From assembly GCA_029783825.1 (NCBI GenBank), contig JAREIK010017068.1, positions 65,296-129,295 of the forward strand: a DNA stretch of 64,000 nucleotides. The letters run 5' to 3'. The position numbers and the translations under genes are program-made. The stretch comes from Sapria himalayana (lineage: Eukaryota; Streptophyta; Magnoliopsida; Malpighiales; Rafflesiaceae). The notes beneath the pieces were generated by a model. That model was not told where the DNA came from. It saw only the letters and a list, made by a program, of their open reading frames with translations, and did not search any database. Shown one piece after another: positions 12,398 through 23,589 of this stretch (its first letter is position 1; each line of letters opens with the position of its first letter).

Positions 12398-12815
12398 TTG
12401 ATGGGGGAGAGGGAGAGGGAGAGAGGGAGAAAGGGAGAGAGAAGGTGGGGAGAGATGGAGGGGCAGAGAAATGGAGAGATGGAGAGAGAGAGCGAGAGAG
12501 AAAGGGAAGATGGAGAGAGAGAGAGGGGGGTAGAGAGAGGTGGAGAGAAATGGTGAAAGGGAGAGAGAGGGAGAGAAAGACAAAGAGAGGGAGAGAGGGA
12601 GAGAGGAAGGGAGGGAGGAGAGGGGGAGAGAGAGAGAGATGGAGAGAGAGGGAAGAGAGGGAGTGAGGGAGAGGGATGGAGAGAAAGAGATAACAAGTAA
12701 GAAAGGAGAGCGAGAAAGAAAATAACAAGAGAAAGAGTTACACAGAATGAAAAAGAGGAAGAGAGTGACACAGAAAGAATTAGAGAGGGAGAGAGAGACA
12801 CACAGAGAATGCAAT
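12398..12815 (+). repeat. Purine tract of (GA)n and GGGAGA repeats
   Basis: About 420 bp of nearly pure purine on the plus strand, made of GAGA, GGGAGA and GGAGAGAG words. The long Ser/Leu/Pro-rich open frames on the minus strand (12198-12814) are translations of the pyrimidine strand, not genes. Confidence 0.92.
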
Positions 12816-13050
12816 GTTAGAATGAGGAATTACATAAAAGAAAAACAAATTTTCTTCTATACAAAACTATCATATATTACATCTTTTGTCATACATAAGT
12901 TCATATATGAGTCTGAGGCCTAAGGGCTGGGATTAGGTAAGTGTACCTTAATTGTATTATACCATATATGAGCCTGACCAACGGTCACTCTCATGCTATG
13001 TGCTTACATATTGTTGATTATATATCTTTTGCCATTTAATCAAGTTAGTG
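12816..13050. other. Spacer, no gene seen
   Basis: Mixed AT-rich sequence between the purine tract and the ATAGTTATAC minisatellite. Confidence 0.4.
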
Positions 13051-14690
13051 CAACAAATTAGTATTATACCATTAATAATTATATGTTTGTATACACATAG
13101 TATATGTTTTTATAAATAATTATATATAGTTAGACATATAGTTATATATAGATACATGCATACAAGTAGTTATAAGTAGTTATAAGTAGTTATACATAAA
13201 TGTATAGTTATAAATAATTATATAGATTTACATATATTTATACATATATGTATACATAATAAAAAATAAAGTTATATTTATTTATAAAGAGTTTTTTATA
13301 GTTATACAAATATTTATATATAGATATACACATATAGTTAAACTTTATGTTGTATATTTTTATATATAAAATTATAAATATAGTTACATGTGGTTATACA
13401 TATAGTTACACGTATAGTTAAACTTATATTTATACATGTATGTATATATAAATTTTTTCATATAATTTTATATATTTATACATATAGTTATGTATAGATA
13501 TAGATATATTAAAATATATTTTTTATACTAATATATAAAAATATATATTAAAAATATGTTGTTAAATATATATTTAAATATAGTTATGTATAAATTTTTT
13601 ATAGTTATACATATAGTAATATAGAATTATTTATAGTTAATTGTTATTATACATATAATATATATAGTTATAAAAAATTATATATCGTTAAACATTTAGT
13701 TTCATATATATATATATATATATATATATTCATACGAGTAGTTATATTTAGTTTTACATAAATATATACATAGTTATAAACAAATATATAGATTTACATA
13801 TATGTATACATATATGTATAAATAGTTAAAAATATAGTTATATTTAATTATATAAAGTTTTATTTAGTTTTACAAATATTTATATATAGTTATACACATA
13901 ATTAAACATAATGTTGTATGTTGTTATACATGTAATTATAAATATAGTTACATGTAGTTATACATATAAATACACATATAGTTTAACTTATATTTATACA
14001 TGCAGGTATATATATTTTTTCTTATAATATTTTATATTTATACATATAGTTATGTATAGGTATAGATATACTAAAATAAATTTTTTTATACTAATATATA
14101 AAAATATTTAGTAAATATATGTTGTTAATTATTAATTTTAATATATTTATGTATAATGTTTTTATAGTTATACATATAGTCAAAGACAATTATTTATAGT
14201 TATATGTTTTTATACCTATAGTATATATAGTTAAAAATAGTGGTATATATTGTAAAACATATAGTTATATATAGATATATTCATACAAGTAGTTATAAGT
14301 AGTTATATAAAAATGTATAAAAGGTTATAAACAAATAAATTAATTAATTATATGAATACATATTTGTATACATAGTTACAAATATAGTTATATTTAATTA
14401 TATAGAGTATTACATAGGTATACAAATATTTATATAGTAAAATACAATTAAATATTGTTATATATTATTAAACTTATAGTATATTTTGTTGGAAATATAG
14501 TTATATAGAATTATACATATAGTTATAAATTATAATTAAGTTAAAAAAATAGTAATATATAGTTGTAAATATAGTTATAAAATTAGTTTACATAGTTACA
14601 AATATAATAAAATATAGTTATAAAGAGATTTATATAATTATACAAATATTTATAAATAATTATACATATATAGTTAAACATATCATTATT
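13051..14690 (+). repeat. Degenerate ATAGTTATAC minisatellite
   Basis: Short units of the form (T)ATAGTTATACATA, with variants ATAGTTATAAAT and AGTTACATG, repeat throughout, with (TA)n at 13708-13728. Larger stretches recur too: 13480-13560 resembles 14040-14120, which suggests segmental duplication inside the array. The same unit type occurs at 44840-45190, on the other side of the inner CACTA and also within the outer one. Confidence 0.85.
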
Positions 14691-14965
14691 GATCATCCTC
14701 AATATCATCCTAGCTTTTAATCAATGGAGGACTTTTAACATTTGGCTATCTCTCAAAGCGGCAACTTATGTTTGTTTATTTATCAGAGGTTACTCACCAT
14801 ACAATTAGTCCAATATGATGTTCATCATAAAATTTGCCCACTAAATCACTATTATGCTTTAGAAAGTAGCATTATAGATTTCTCTCTATGGCTATCATAT
14901 ATTTTTTATGAGTTAATAATAATATGAGATATCATCATTTTATTAATTAAATATCTCAACTATTT
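14691..14965. other. Outer CACTA internal sequence at the inner insertion site
   Basis: Ordinary AT-rich sequence of moderate complexity ending in TTT, the left target duplication of the inner CACTA. It would be continuous with 39811 onward before that insertion. Confidence 0.5.
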
Positions 14966-16080
14966 CACTACAAGAAAATATCAATTTATCTAGGGAATTT
15001 TAGCTAGGGATCAATCACTAGCTAAATTATAAGGGATTAGCTAGGGAATAGTAAGGGATTTATGATCTTTTTTTGGAAATAAAATAGCAACAGATTAGCC
15101 AGGGAAAATTTTTCAAAAATTTTGCTCAAAAATACCGCAGGATTTAGCGACGGATTTAGCAACAGATTAACGACGGAAAATTTTCGTAAAATCCACCCAA
15201 AAAAAGCGGGGATTTTAGTGATGGATTTAACGATGGAAAATTTTCATAACTTCTACTCAAAAAAATAGAGAATTTAGCGATGGATATTGCAACGGAATAT
15301 TTCTCGCTAAAAAAAGCATGAAATTAGTGATGAAATTAGTGATGGAATTTCTCTAGTTAATTTTTAATAACAGATTTACCGATGGAATTTTCCTCGCTAA
15401 TATAATCCATGATTTAGCAATGAATTTTCCCTTGCTAATTAAATCCATGATTTTGCGATGGATTTAGCGACGGATTTTCCCTTGCTAATAAAATTCATGA
15501 TTTAGTGATGGAATTAGCCGTGGATTTTCCCTTGCTAATAAAATCAATGATTTAGTGACGGATTTAGTGATGGAATTTCCATTACTAATAAAATTCTTGA
15601 TTTAGCGATGGATTTTCCCTTGCTAATAAATTCTTTGATTTAATGACAGATTTTCCTTTGCTAGTAAAATCCTTGATTTAGTGATGGATTTTCCTTTGCT
15701 AATAAAATCCTTAATTTAGCGAGCAATTTAGCGCTGGATTTTCACTATCTAATAAAATCTGTATTTTAACTATGGATTTAGCAAACGAATATCTCTAGCT
15801 AATAAAATCCATAAATTAGTGATGAATTTAGCGATAGAATTTCCCTAGAAAATAAAATCATTAATTTTGCGATGGATTTAGTGATGGAATTTCCCTACCT
15901 AATTATTAGTGATGAATTTTTCCTAGCTAATTATATCCCGACATAATCAGCCACTGAATTTTAGTAATTTCTGCCCAAAGAAAAGAGAAGAATTTAGCGA
16001 CAAAATTTCCCTAGATAATTATTAATGATGGATTTTCCCCGGCTAATTTAAATCCATCACTAAATAATTATTTGAATTTC
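14966..16080 (+). repeat. Inner CACTA 5' terminal inverted repeat and subterminal repeats
   Basis: After the terminus the sequence alternates about 60-80-bp units built on GATTTAGCGATGGATT and TTTCCCTTGCTAATAAAATC, more than a dozen in a row. The opening (TCTAGGGAATTTTAG, AGGGATCAATC) matches the inverse complement of 47306-47200. CTAGGGA/TCCCTAG words occur in both directions. This is a candidate binding array for a CACTA accessory protein. Confidence 0.85.
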
Positions 16081-16224
16081 TTTTTTTATTAGTTTATATA
16101 CAATTAGAATCTATAATTCTTAAAATATTTTTTTTCAAAATATATGCATTTAGATAGGATTTTTTTTAGTTAATTGGGTTAAAGTTAATTTCATATATAG
16201 ACCTTGACATACCTTTCCAAAATA

Positions 16225-16256
<32 letters not shown>

Positions 16257-17067
16257 TAGTTTTCGATAATATTTATATATGTAGATTTATATATATAAGT
16301 TTTCAAAAATATGTATGGATATAATTATATAAAAATAAGTGTGTGTGTGTGTGTGTTTTAGAAAACTTTTGTACATTAACTTATATATATATATATTTAT
16401 TTATTTATTTATACATATAATATATCTATATTTTTGAATTTTAAAATTATTGTATAGGCTTATATATTTAATCTAAATATATAATTAAATTTGAAAATTA
16501 TTGTGCATGTTGGGGTATTTTCATGTTTGACATTTTAAATGCATTAATATGTAAATATATTTTTATTTGGTTTAATTTTTTTAAATATCTAAAGTCATGC
16601 ATTTTTCTTTTGTAAATATTTTCAAGTTGGGTATACAAAAGTAATGTCGTATTTTTTTAATATTTTCAAATCTAGGTTTAAACTCAGTGGAACATCAGCA
16701 CGGCATAGTCATGTTGGGTTCACTGCTCACCTAAACTTGAACGTGGCATTTGGCTGAAGTAATGTAGGGTGAAAAGCTCACCTGAACGTAATCATATATG
16801 GCTAAATAAAGCGGGGTGTAAACTAATTTGAACACCTGACTCACACTGATTTACTCTGAAAACTAATTTGAACATCTTGACTCACTCTAGTTTTACTCCT
16901 GCTATTCAATAACAAAGTGAATTTTCACTACAAATTGGTGCTCCAAGTGTTATATGAAAGACAGTTGAAACGATATAGTTGAAGGCCACATAATCAACAA
17001 AATCTTCACCTTAGATGTTTAATTTTTCGTTTGGACTTAAATGGATGCATAACTGGGGGTTGAGTTC
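16081..17067. other. AT-rich interval with short dinucleotide repeats, no gene
   Basis: Contains (CA)n/(TA)n at 16228-16256 and (GT)n at 16341-16356. A 45-bp-class duplication built on AACTAATTTGAACA lies at 16813-16890. No coding signature is visible. Confidence 0.5.
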
Positions 17068-17210
17068 TGTTGGGATTTTATTTACCTTTTTTTTCTTTTT
17101 ATTTCATGTTATTTGATGGTAGCACCCAACCCAATTATATGAATGACATATTTGATATTGAATGTTTAATTTATTTTTCTACATTTTAATTGTCAACATG
17201 GTATTAGAGA
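17068..17210 (+). mobile_element. Possible short LTR with primer-binding site (TRIM-like or LTR remnant)
   Basis: TGTTGGGATTTT at 17068 starts a 131-bp stretch that ends GTCAACA at 17198 and is directly followed by TGGTATTAGAGA, a near match to the plant tRNA-Met primer site TGGTATCAGAGC. Terminal TG..CA and the adjacent site fit a short LTR. I did not find a second LTR copy downstream, so it is at most a remnant. Confidence 0.35.
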
Positions 17211-18485
17211 CAGATATATATCTGATTTAGGGATTACAAATTATAGAAGGGCACTTACACTTATCTCTAACAAAAAAAAATGCACACAGTAAGGGCAACA
17301 AGTACTCGCATAAGGGAAGCAGTCACGCACAGTGTGTGACAAGAGGTGTGTACAATGTACGATAAGGGGCACACAATGCTAGACAAGTTGTAGTGGCGGC
17401 ATAATGCATGATAGAGGCATAATGCATGGTGGAGTCTGCAATGTGCAATGGGTTTTTATCAAAAAACCCTAAGGGTGCAAAACAACATATGGTGGTAAGT
17501 GGTAATGGAAGATAGTAATTTTGAGCAGAAATCCTAATTAGTGTTTTTGTAGTTCTATATAAAAAGGAGAAAAGAATTAAGTATAGTTACTTTTGTATTT
17601 TTTTGAGAAATCACAATTTTGTGATATTTTCTGGATTATTATAGTAGAGGTAGATAAAAGAAAGTCTTAGTTTAGTGAATTCATTACTGGAGGATTAGTC
17701 ACATTAAAAATAATTATTATATATTATTTTTAGAGAATAGATCGATAATATTATGTTGTAGTGAGAGAGATAGACTTTTTGTCAGAGCTATCTAGGGGTC
17801 TTCACAGAGTCAATTCATCACAACACTTACTAAGAATGAGTATACAAAATTTTTCTCTAAGATAATAATAAATTATTCTTTTCTTATAAGTATCAATGAT
17901 TATTTTATTTGTACTCTCATTTAATATTTATTGATTATCAACACAAGAGTAAATATTTATATCATTGGTAATTATATTTTATTTTTTATATATTTTTTTA
18001 TTTTGAAAATATTATTATTACCAATTGAAAAATATTTAAAAGTTATTGATTATGCTAATATTCAGCTTTAATCTTTATTACTTCTTTGTATCATATTTAT
18101 TTTTGAGTGTCCTATTAGTTTATTTTATGTGAGTTATCTTTTTAGATAATTAAATTATAGCTTTATTATTATTTCTATTATTATTTATTTGAATAATTGG
18201 CAGACTCTTAGGAAGATTCTATTTGAGATTAAGTAGGTTGAATTATATATTCTTTCGTTAACAATAAGATCTCTCTTTATATATATGAGTATTTTGAATT
18301 TATTACTTATGCATTCCCAGCTTAAGTTTTTATCACTAGTTAAATTGAGAATACTTTATTATTTTCTTAAGGATATTTTGATTATAGAATATGAGACATA
18401 TCAGTTACAAAAGCTTACTAATATTTTGTACCCTATACGCTAGTTTGATTTGATTAGGTACTTATGCAATCTTATATAATAAAAT
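17211..18485. other. AT-rich interval, no recognised gene
   Basis: 17280-17460 is a more mixed stretch rich in CACAATG/GCATAATGCATG words. TATATAAAAAGG at 17557-17568 resembles a TATA box. The remainder is AT-rich without coding signatures. Confidence 0.4.
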
Positions 18486-19599
18486 TAGGGGTGTCAAGTG
18501 TGCTGAGTGGCTTGAGCACGACCCATGACATGACACAAAATAGACATATCAGGTTTGACATGGCATGGTTCAAAATAATGTATGGGCCTCACTCGTGCTA
18601 GCCTATGGCACTACTCCTATGGAAACACATGAGCCTCATGTTGTATCAGGTATGGCCCATGAGGCAGGCACATTGACATGAAATGTGGCATGAACATATC
18701 TGAAAAAAAGCATTCATTTTAAAATGGTTGCTATTTGCTAATTGAAAAACACTTGTTGCTGTGCTGTTGGCCAAAATAAAAAAAAACCTAATTATTTTAT
18801 CTATTGGATTACATCCGAATCCAATGGTTTAATGGGAAAAATTCGATATATGATTGTTAAATGGGTAAAATATTATTTATAGATATAATGTTATTTTATC
18901 TATAAATAATATTTTGATATATTTTATTTTTCATAATTTATTTGTAATTACGTCTTATCTCTTCTCTTATTCTGGCTCTTCTTTTAAATTATAAAAGCAT
19001 CATAGTATCATGTTTGTGCCCATACTTTTTTTTAATTATAATTTTATTTTACCAGAATGTCAGAGTTATTTTTATGATGAGCTATGACTTCGAAGCATGA
19101 GAATATGATGCAGAGGTAAAAAAATACATGTTGCCCACATAAAATAAAGATACATATTACATTGCATATATTTTATTTAATAATTTTTATATAAATAAAT
19201 AAATTAACAAAAAAAAAAATAAAAGATTAGAAAAATACAATTCTTCTTCTCATGCTTTAGTCTCTTAAATTAAAAATAAAAAATAATAAATATTATAAAA
19301 ATGAATTAGACTTATATATATATAATAGTTGTAACTTGATAGAAATGTTTGAGGTCGAAACTAAGTTTTCTTTTATGACATTGAGTCATGTGACTAAAAA
19401 ACTTAAAAATAAGCAAACTTCAGTAGTATACACACATTTTAACATAATTTAAAATAAAATTTTAAAGATATCGAAGAAGATTCGATATAATATATATAGT
19501 ATGAAAGATATATATATGTAGGAGGGGTTGTTGGTGGCATTGACCACTATAAGAGATATGCCAATTAATATACTAAAAAATATTGTGCATTAGATCTTA

Positions 19600-21150
19600 G
19601 ACAAACTTAATTGAGTGGTGAAATTTTGAAGTTGTATCAACTTAAGGTTTATTGACTTCATTTATGACAATGAGTTTGGAAGGAAAGACTTGATAAAATT
19701 CATATTATGCAAACTTACTTTTAATTTATTTATCATAGAATTTCTAGGTAAATTAGAAGGAATAACATAATAATTAGTAATTAATGAACTTAAAAAGTAA
19801 TGAAGTAATTTTTGTGACTTTCGACATTTAGAATAGTTGTGATGATGTATTCACATAAGTTATCACCCACTATATTGATTTTAAGTGGAAAATTAAATAA
19901 AAAAAATTATAATTTCATGAGATTGTTTATCCTCATTATGACTCTTTATATATGAGTGATTTTCAAAGATCTTTAGAGAATATGATATTCAAAATAAAAT
20001 TTTTAGCATAATATTTGGTAATGTTTCAAATATAAGTGTTGTAATTAATATGTTTGTGAGAATTATTAGAGATGTATCATTAGATGATATTTTTTATGTT
20101 AGGTATATGTATCATATAATTAATCTAATAGTACAAGTATGAATAAAAATTGTTTTATTCATATATGAAATTATAAAAAATTCACTAAAAGCTAAATATA
20201 TTAAGATACCTAGCAGGCAATTAGATTTTTATATTTTATGTTTGTAAGTAGGCTTAAAAAAAAATTTCAAATGGATGTTAGACTCCATTAGTATTATGCA
20301 TAGTTACTGTTGAATTCAAGTGTTGGCTATCAACACTAGATATTCAACTACGTCAAAAGTAAAATTAGTAAAATTATTATTAATAATTTAGATTATAAGA
20401 TAAAAATTTAGTCTTTGAAATTCTTAAAGATTTTTATGATATGATAAATATGTCTTAACTTATGTACACTCTTACCATATGTATTGTATTTAAGTGTATA
20501 TGTAATATTTGATATACATTTAAAAAATCTAGAAGAGATACATTATGAATGTTTACTTTTTATTATTTGATTGCATCTATGGATAATAAGGTTAAGATAG
20601 AAGAGCTATAAAACATATTAAAATATTTATTCACATGCATGAATAAAATAGAATAAACATATTGTAGGATTCATGAAAAATTAGATAATATGTTTAAATA
20701 TTATGACACTAAGTATTATAGTTTTAGTGAGTATTTTAGTTAGTTTTCGAGTATAGATATGAACAAATTATTTGAATACGATAATTTTTTTTCATTTTGT
20801 TAGCTAGAGGTAAATGATGTGATGGTTCACCTAATAAGAGATAGCTATTTCGGTACTTAGATATTACTTATTACTCTATTTTATCATATGATTATATTAA
20901 GAATTTAGATATATTAAATTAGTGAAAATAATATAAATCCATCAATCTCATATTATCTAAGATTATATGTGATCTACTAACTTATCTGATATCTAACATA
21001 ATATTGGATCTTATTTATTCCGAGATTATGAATATTATTTTAGATAAGAGACTGATATTGTGACCATACATGATAAAAGTATTCTTATGCTTAAAAGACT
21101 AAGAGGATCCAGAAATAAGTTTTTAGGATTAAGTGAAATAATTGTTATTG
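19600..21150 (+). pseudogene. RICESLEEPER-like hAT transposase fossil
   Basis: Piecewise homologous, at nucleotide and translated level, to the younger transposase at 37300-38880. Matching blocks include YMYHIINLIVQV (with HVICMCHVINLI), KFLKIFYDMINM (with KFLKIFYDTMNM) and YSILSYDYIKNLDILN (with YCSILSHSDTKNLDILQ). The C-terminal hAT dimerisation region follows at about 20930-21130. Stops and frame changes occur every few tens of bases and base composition has drifted to AT, so it is much older than its relative. I could not identify the N-terminal BED zinc finger. Confidence 0.72.
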
Positions 21151-23575
21151 AATGATAACTCAAAGGACATCAATGATATCGAGGTTTGACTATAAGTTTG
21201 AGATGTGATGATCTGAACCATACAAATTTATTGTGGATATTAGAAGACTAAGATGTTATTATTGCTAATTACTATTGATTGTCATGATTTTTACTTAGTT
21301 TTCTAATTTATTATTATTTGTGATATCATGATGAAATCAAATTCATGAAATATATATTTTTTTTATTGAGTTATGATTTTTATTTATTTTTATTTTAAAA
21401 ATTAAAATTCTATTTTAAAAACTAACATTATATGACAAAGTTAATGCCTATGACTTCCCACCTGATGCCTAGTGGCTGCTAGGCATTTGCTGATGGGTTG
21501 GCCTGGCTAGTATAGTTTAGTGGCAGTGGCCACATGCCATTGGACATTGGCTAGTTGCCAATAAGCTGGTGTTAGTATCCAGTAGCTAGGAGCTAGCTAA
21601 CTAGCTAGAGTGAGGGGGCACAGGTAGTGGCCAACCCAACACACCAGGCTGAGAAAAATGGGCCTTTGGGCCAAGTTAGCACCTAGTAGCCAAGTGCTCC
21701 TTAGTTATGCCTTAAGAGTAGGTGTGCCTTAGGCACTCAATAAGTGCAGGCACAACAATGCCCTTGCCATAGTGCCTCGCTTGGGGGGAGGCATGCCCAT
21801 TTGTGAAAGACAAAAAGGCATGAATTACTACAAGTGCTCCTGATGGGAGGCAATCACTTTAAATGTCGTCCCCCTCCCACAACAAAAATCAAACCTGAAG
21901 AGATGCATTATCTCTTTCCTTTCTTCATAAAATTACTAAAAATCATACAAATTCATCTATCTCATATTATCTAAGATTAAATGTGATTTACTAATCTTTT
22001 TGGTATCTTTCATATTATTAAGTTTATTTTTTTTGTGATTATTTATATTATTTCAGATAAGATATTGATATTGTGACAATATATCATAAAGATATTCTCA
22101 TGCTTAAAAGAGTGTGAGGATTCATTAATTAGTCTTTAGGATCAAGTGAAAAAATTACTAGTGGATGATGACTCACATAACATCGAGGGTATCGAGGTTT
22201 AGACAAAAACTTGTGATGTGACAATCCGAACCATACAAACTTATCTTGGATATTACAAGACTTACATGTTATTATTGTTGACTACTATTGATTATTGTTT
22301 TTTTTACTTAATTTTCTAATTTATTATTATCTATGATATTATGATAAGATCAAAATCAAAATCACGAAATATATATATATATTTTTTGAGTTGACTCTTA
22401 TTCATTTTCATTAACAATATAATATAGTTTATTTTTAATATTTAAATTGTTAAAAATTAAAATTATATTAAAAAAACTCTATATGACAAAGTTAGTGTCT
22501 ATGGCCCCACGCCTAATGCCTAGTGGCCACTAGGCACTAGTTGATGGGTTGGCCTAGCCAGTATAATTCAATGGCTATGTCCATTGGTCATCGGGCATTG
22601 GCTAGCTGCTAGTCAGCCAGTGTTAGTACCAAGAACTAGCCAACCAACCAAGGTGAGGTGGCATAGGTTGTGGCCAACCTGACCTTGTCCTACCCAACAC
22701 GTTTGGCTAGGAAAAGTGGGCCTTTGGGCCATGTTAGCACCCAACGGCCATGCGTGCATTGGGCACGCCTTAAGACACTAGCTAGTACAATCAAATGTTT
22801 GTGGCTATAGGCCACTGAAAATTGGCTGGCTGCTAGTCAGCCAGTGTTAGCACTCAACAACCAAAAACCGGCCAACCAACCAATCAGGGCGAGGGGGCAT
22901 AGGTAGTGGCCAACCCGATCCTGTCCTACCCAACATGCCTGGCTGAGAAAAGTGGGCTTTTGGGCCATGTTAGCACCCAACCCCCATGCGTGCCTCAGAC
23001 ATGCCTTAAGACTCACGTGTTACCATTGTTGACTATTGTTGATTGTCGTGCTTTTTACTTAGTTTTTTAATTTATTATTATTTGTGATATTATGATGAAA
23101 TCAAAATCATGAAATAGATGTGATTTTTATTGAGTTGATTTTTATTCATTTTCATTTACAATGCAATAGAACTTATATATAATAATTAAATTTTAAAAAC
23201 AAACTCTGTATGACAAAGTTAGTGCCCATAGCCTCTTGCTTGATGCCTAATGGTCACTAGGCATTGGTTGGCGGGTTGTCTTAGCTAGTACAATCCAGTA
23301 GCTATGGCCATATGCCACTGGGCACTGGCTATTTGCTAGTCAGCCAGTGTTAGCTCCCAATAGTCAGGAATTAGCTAACCAACTAGGGTGAGAGGGCATA
23401 GGTAGTGGCCAACTCGACCATGTCCTACCCAACACATATGGTTGAGAAAAGTGGGCCTTTGGGCTATGTTAGCACCCAAAGGCCATGTGTGCCACAGGCA
23501 TGCCTTAAGCTCAAGCATGCCTCAGGCATGCCATATGCACTGGTCCCACAATGCATCACTCTTAATAATACTTAC
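20940..23575 (+). repeat. Tandem copies of a hAT tail with GC-rich cores
   Basis: Unit 1 (about 20940-21954) and unit 2 (about 21955-22790) both begin in the hAT dimerisation region, run through a shared AT-rich block (GATATTGTGAC, ATCGAGGTTT, TGATATTATGAT) and end in a GC-rich core with GCCTAGTGGC, GTCAGCCAGTGTTAG and GTGGCCAAC words. A core-only copy follows at about 22790-23010, and a copy lacking the dimerisation part at about 23010-23575. So there are four cores and at least two full units of near 1 kb. The GC-rich cores stand out sharply from the AT-rich background. Confidence 0.78.
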
Positions 23576-23589
23576 AAGTAAGAGGTTAA

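Noticed and set aside
12198..12814. Open frames of 136-180 codons rich in Ser, Leu and Pro on the minus strand, and Arg/Glu-rich frames on the plus strand
   Set aside because: They are translations of the purine tract in several overlapping frames at once, with no domain or start context.
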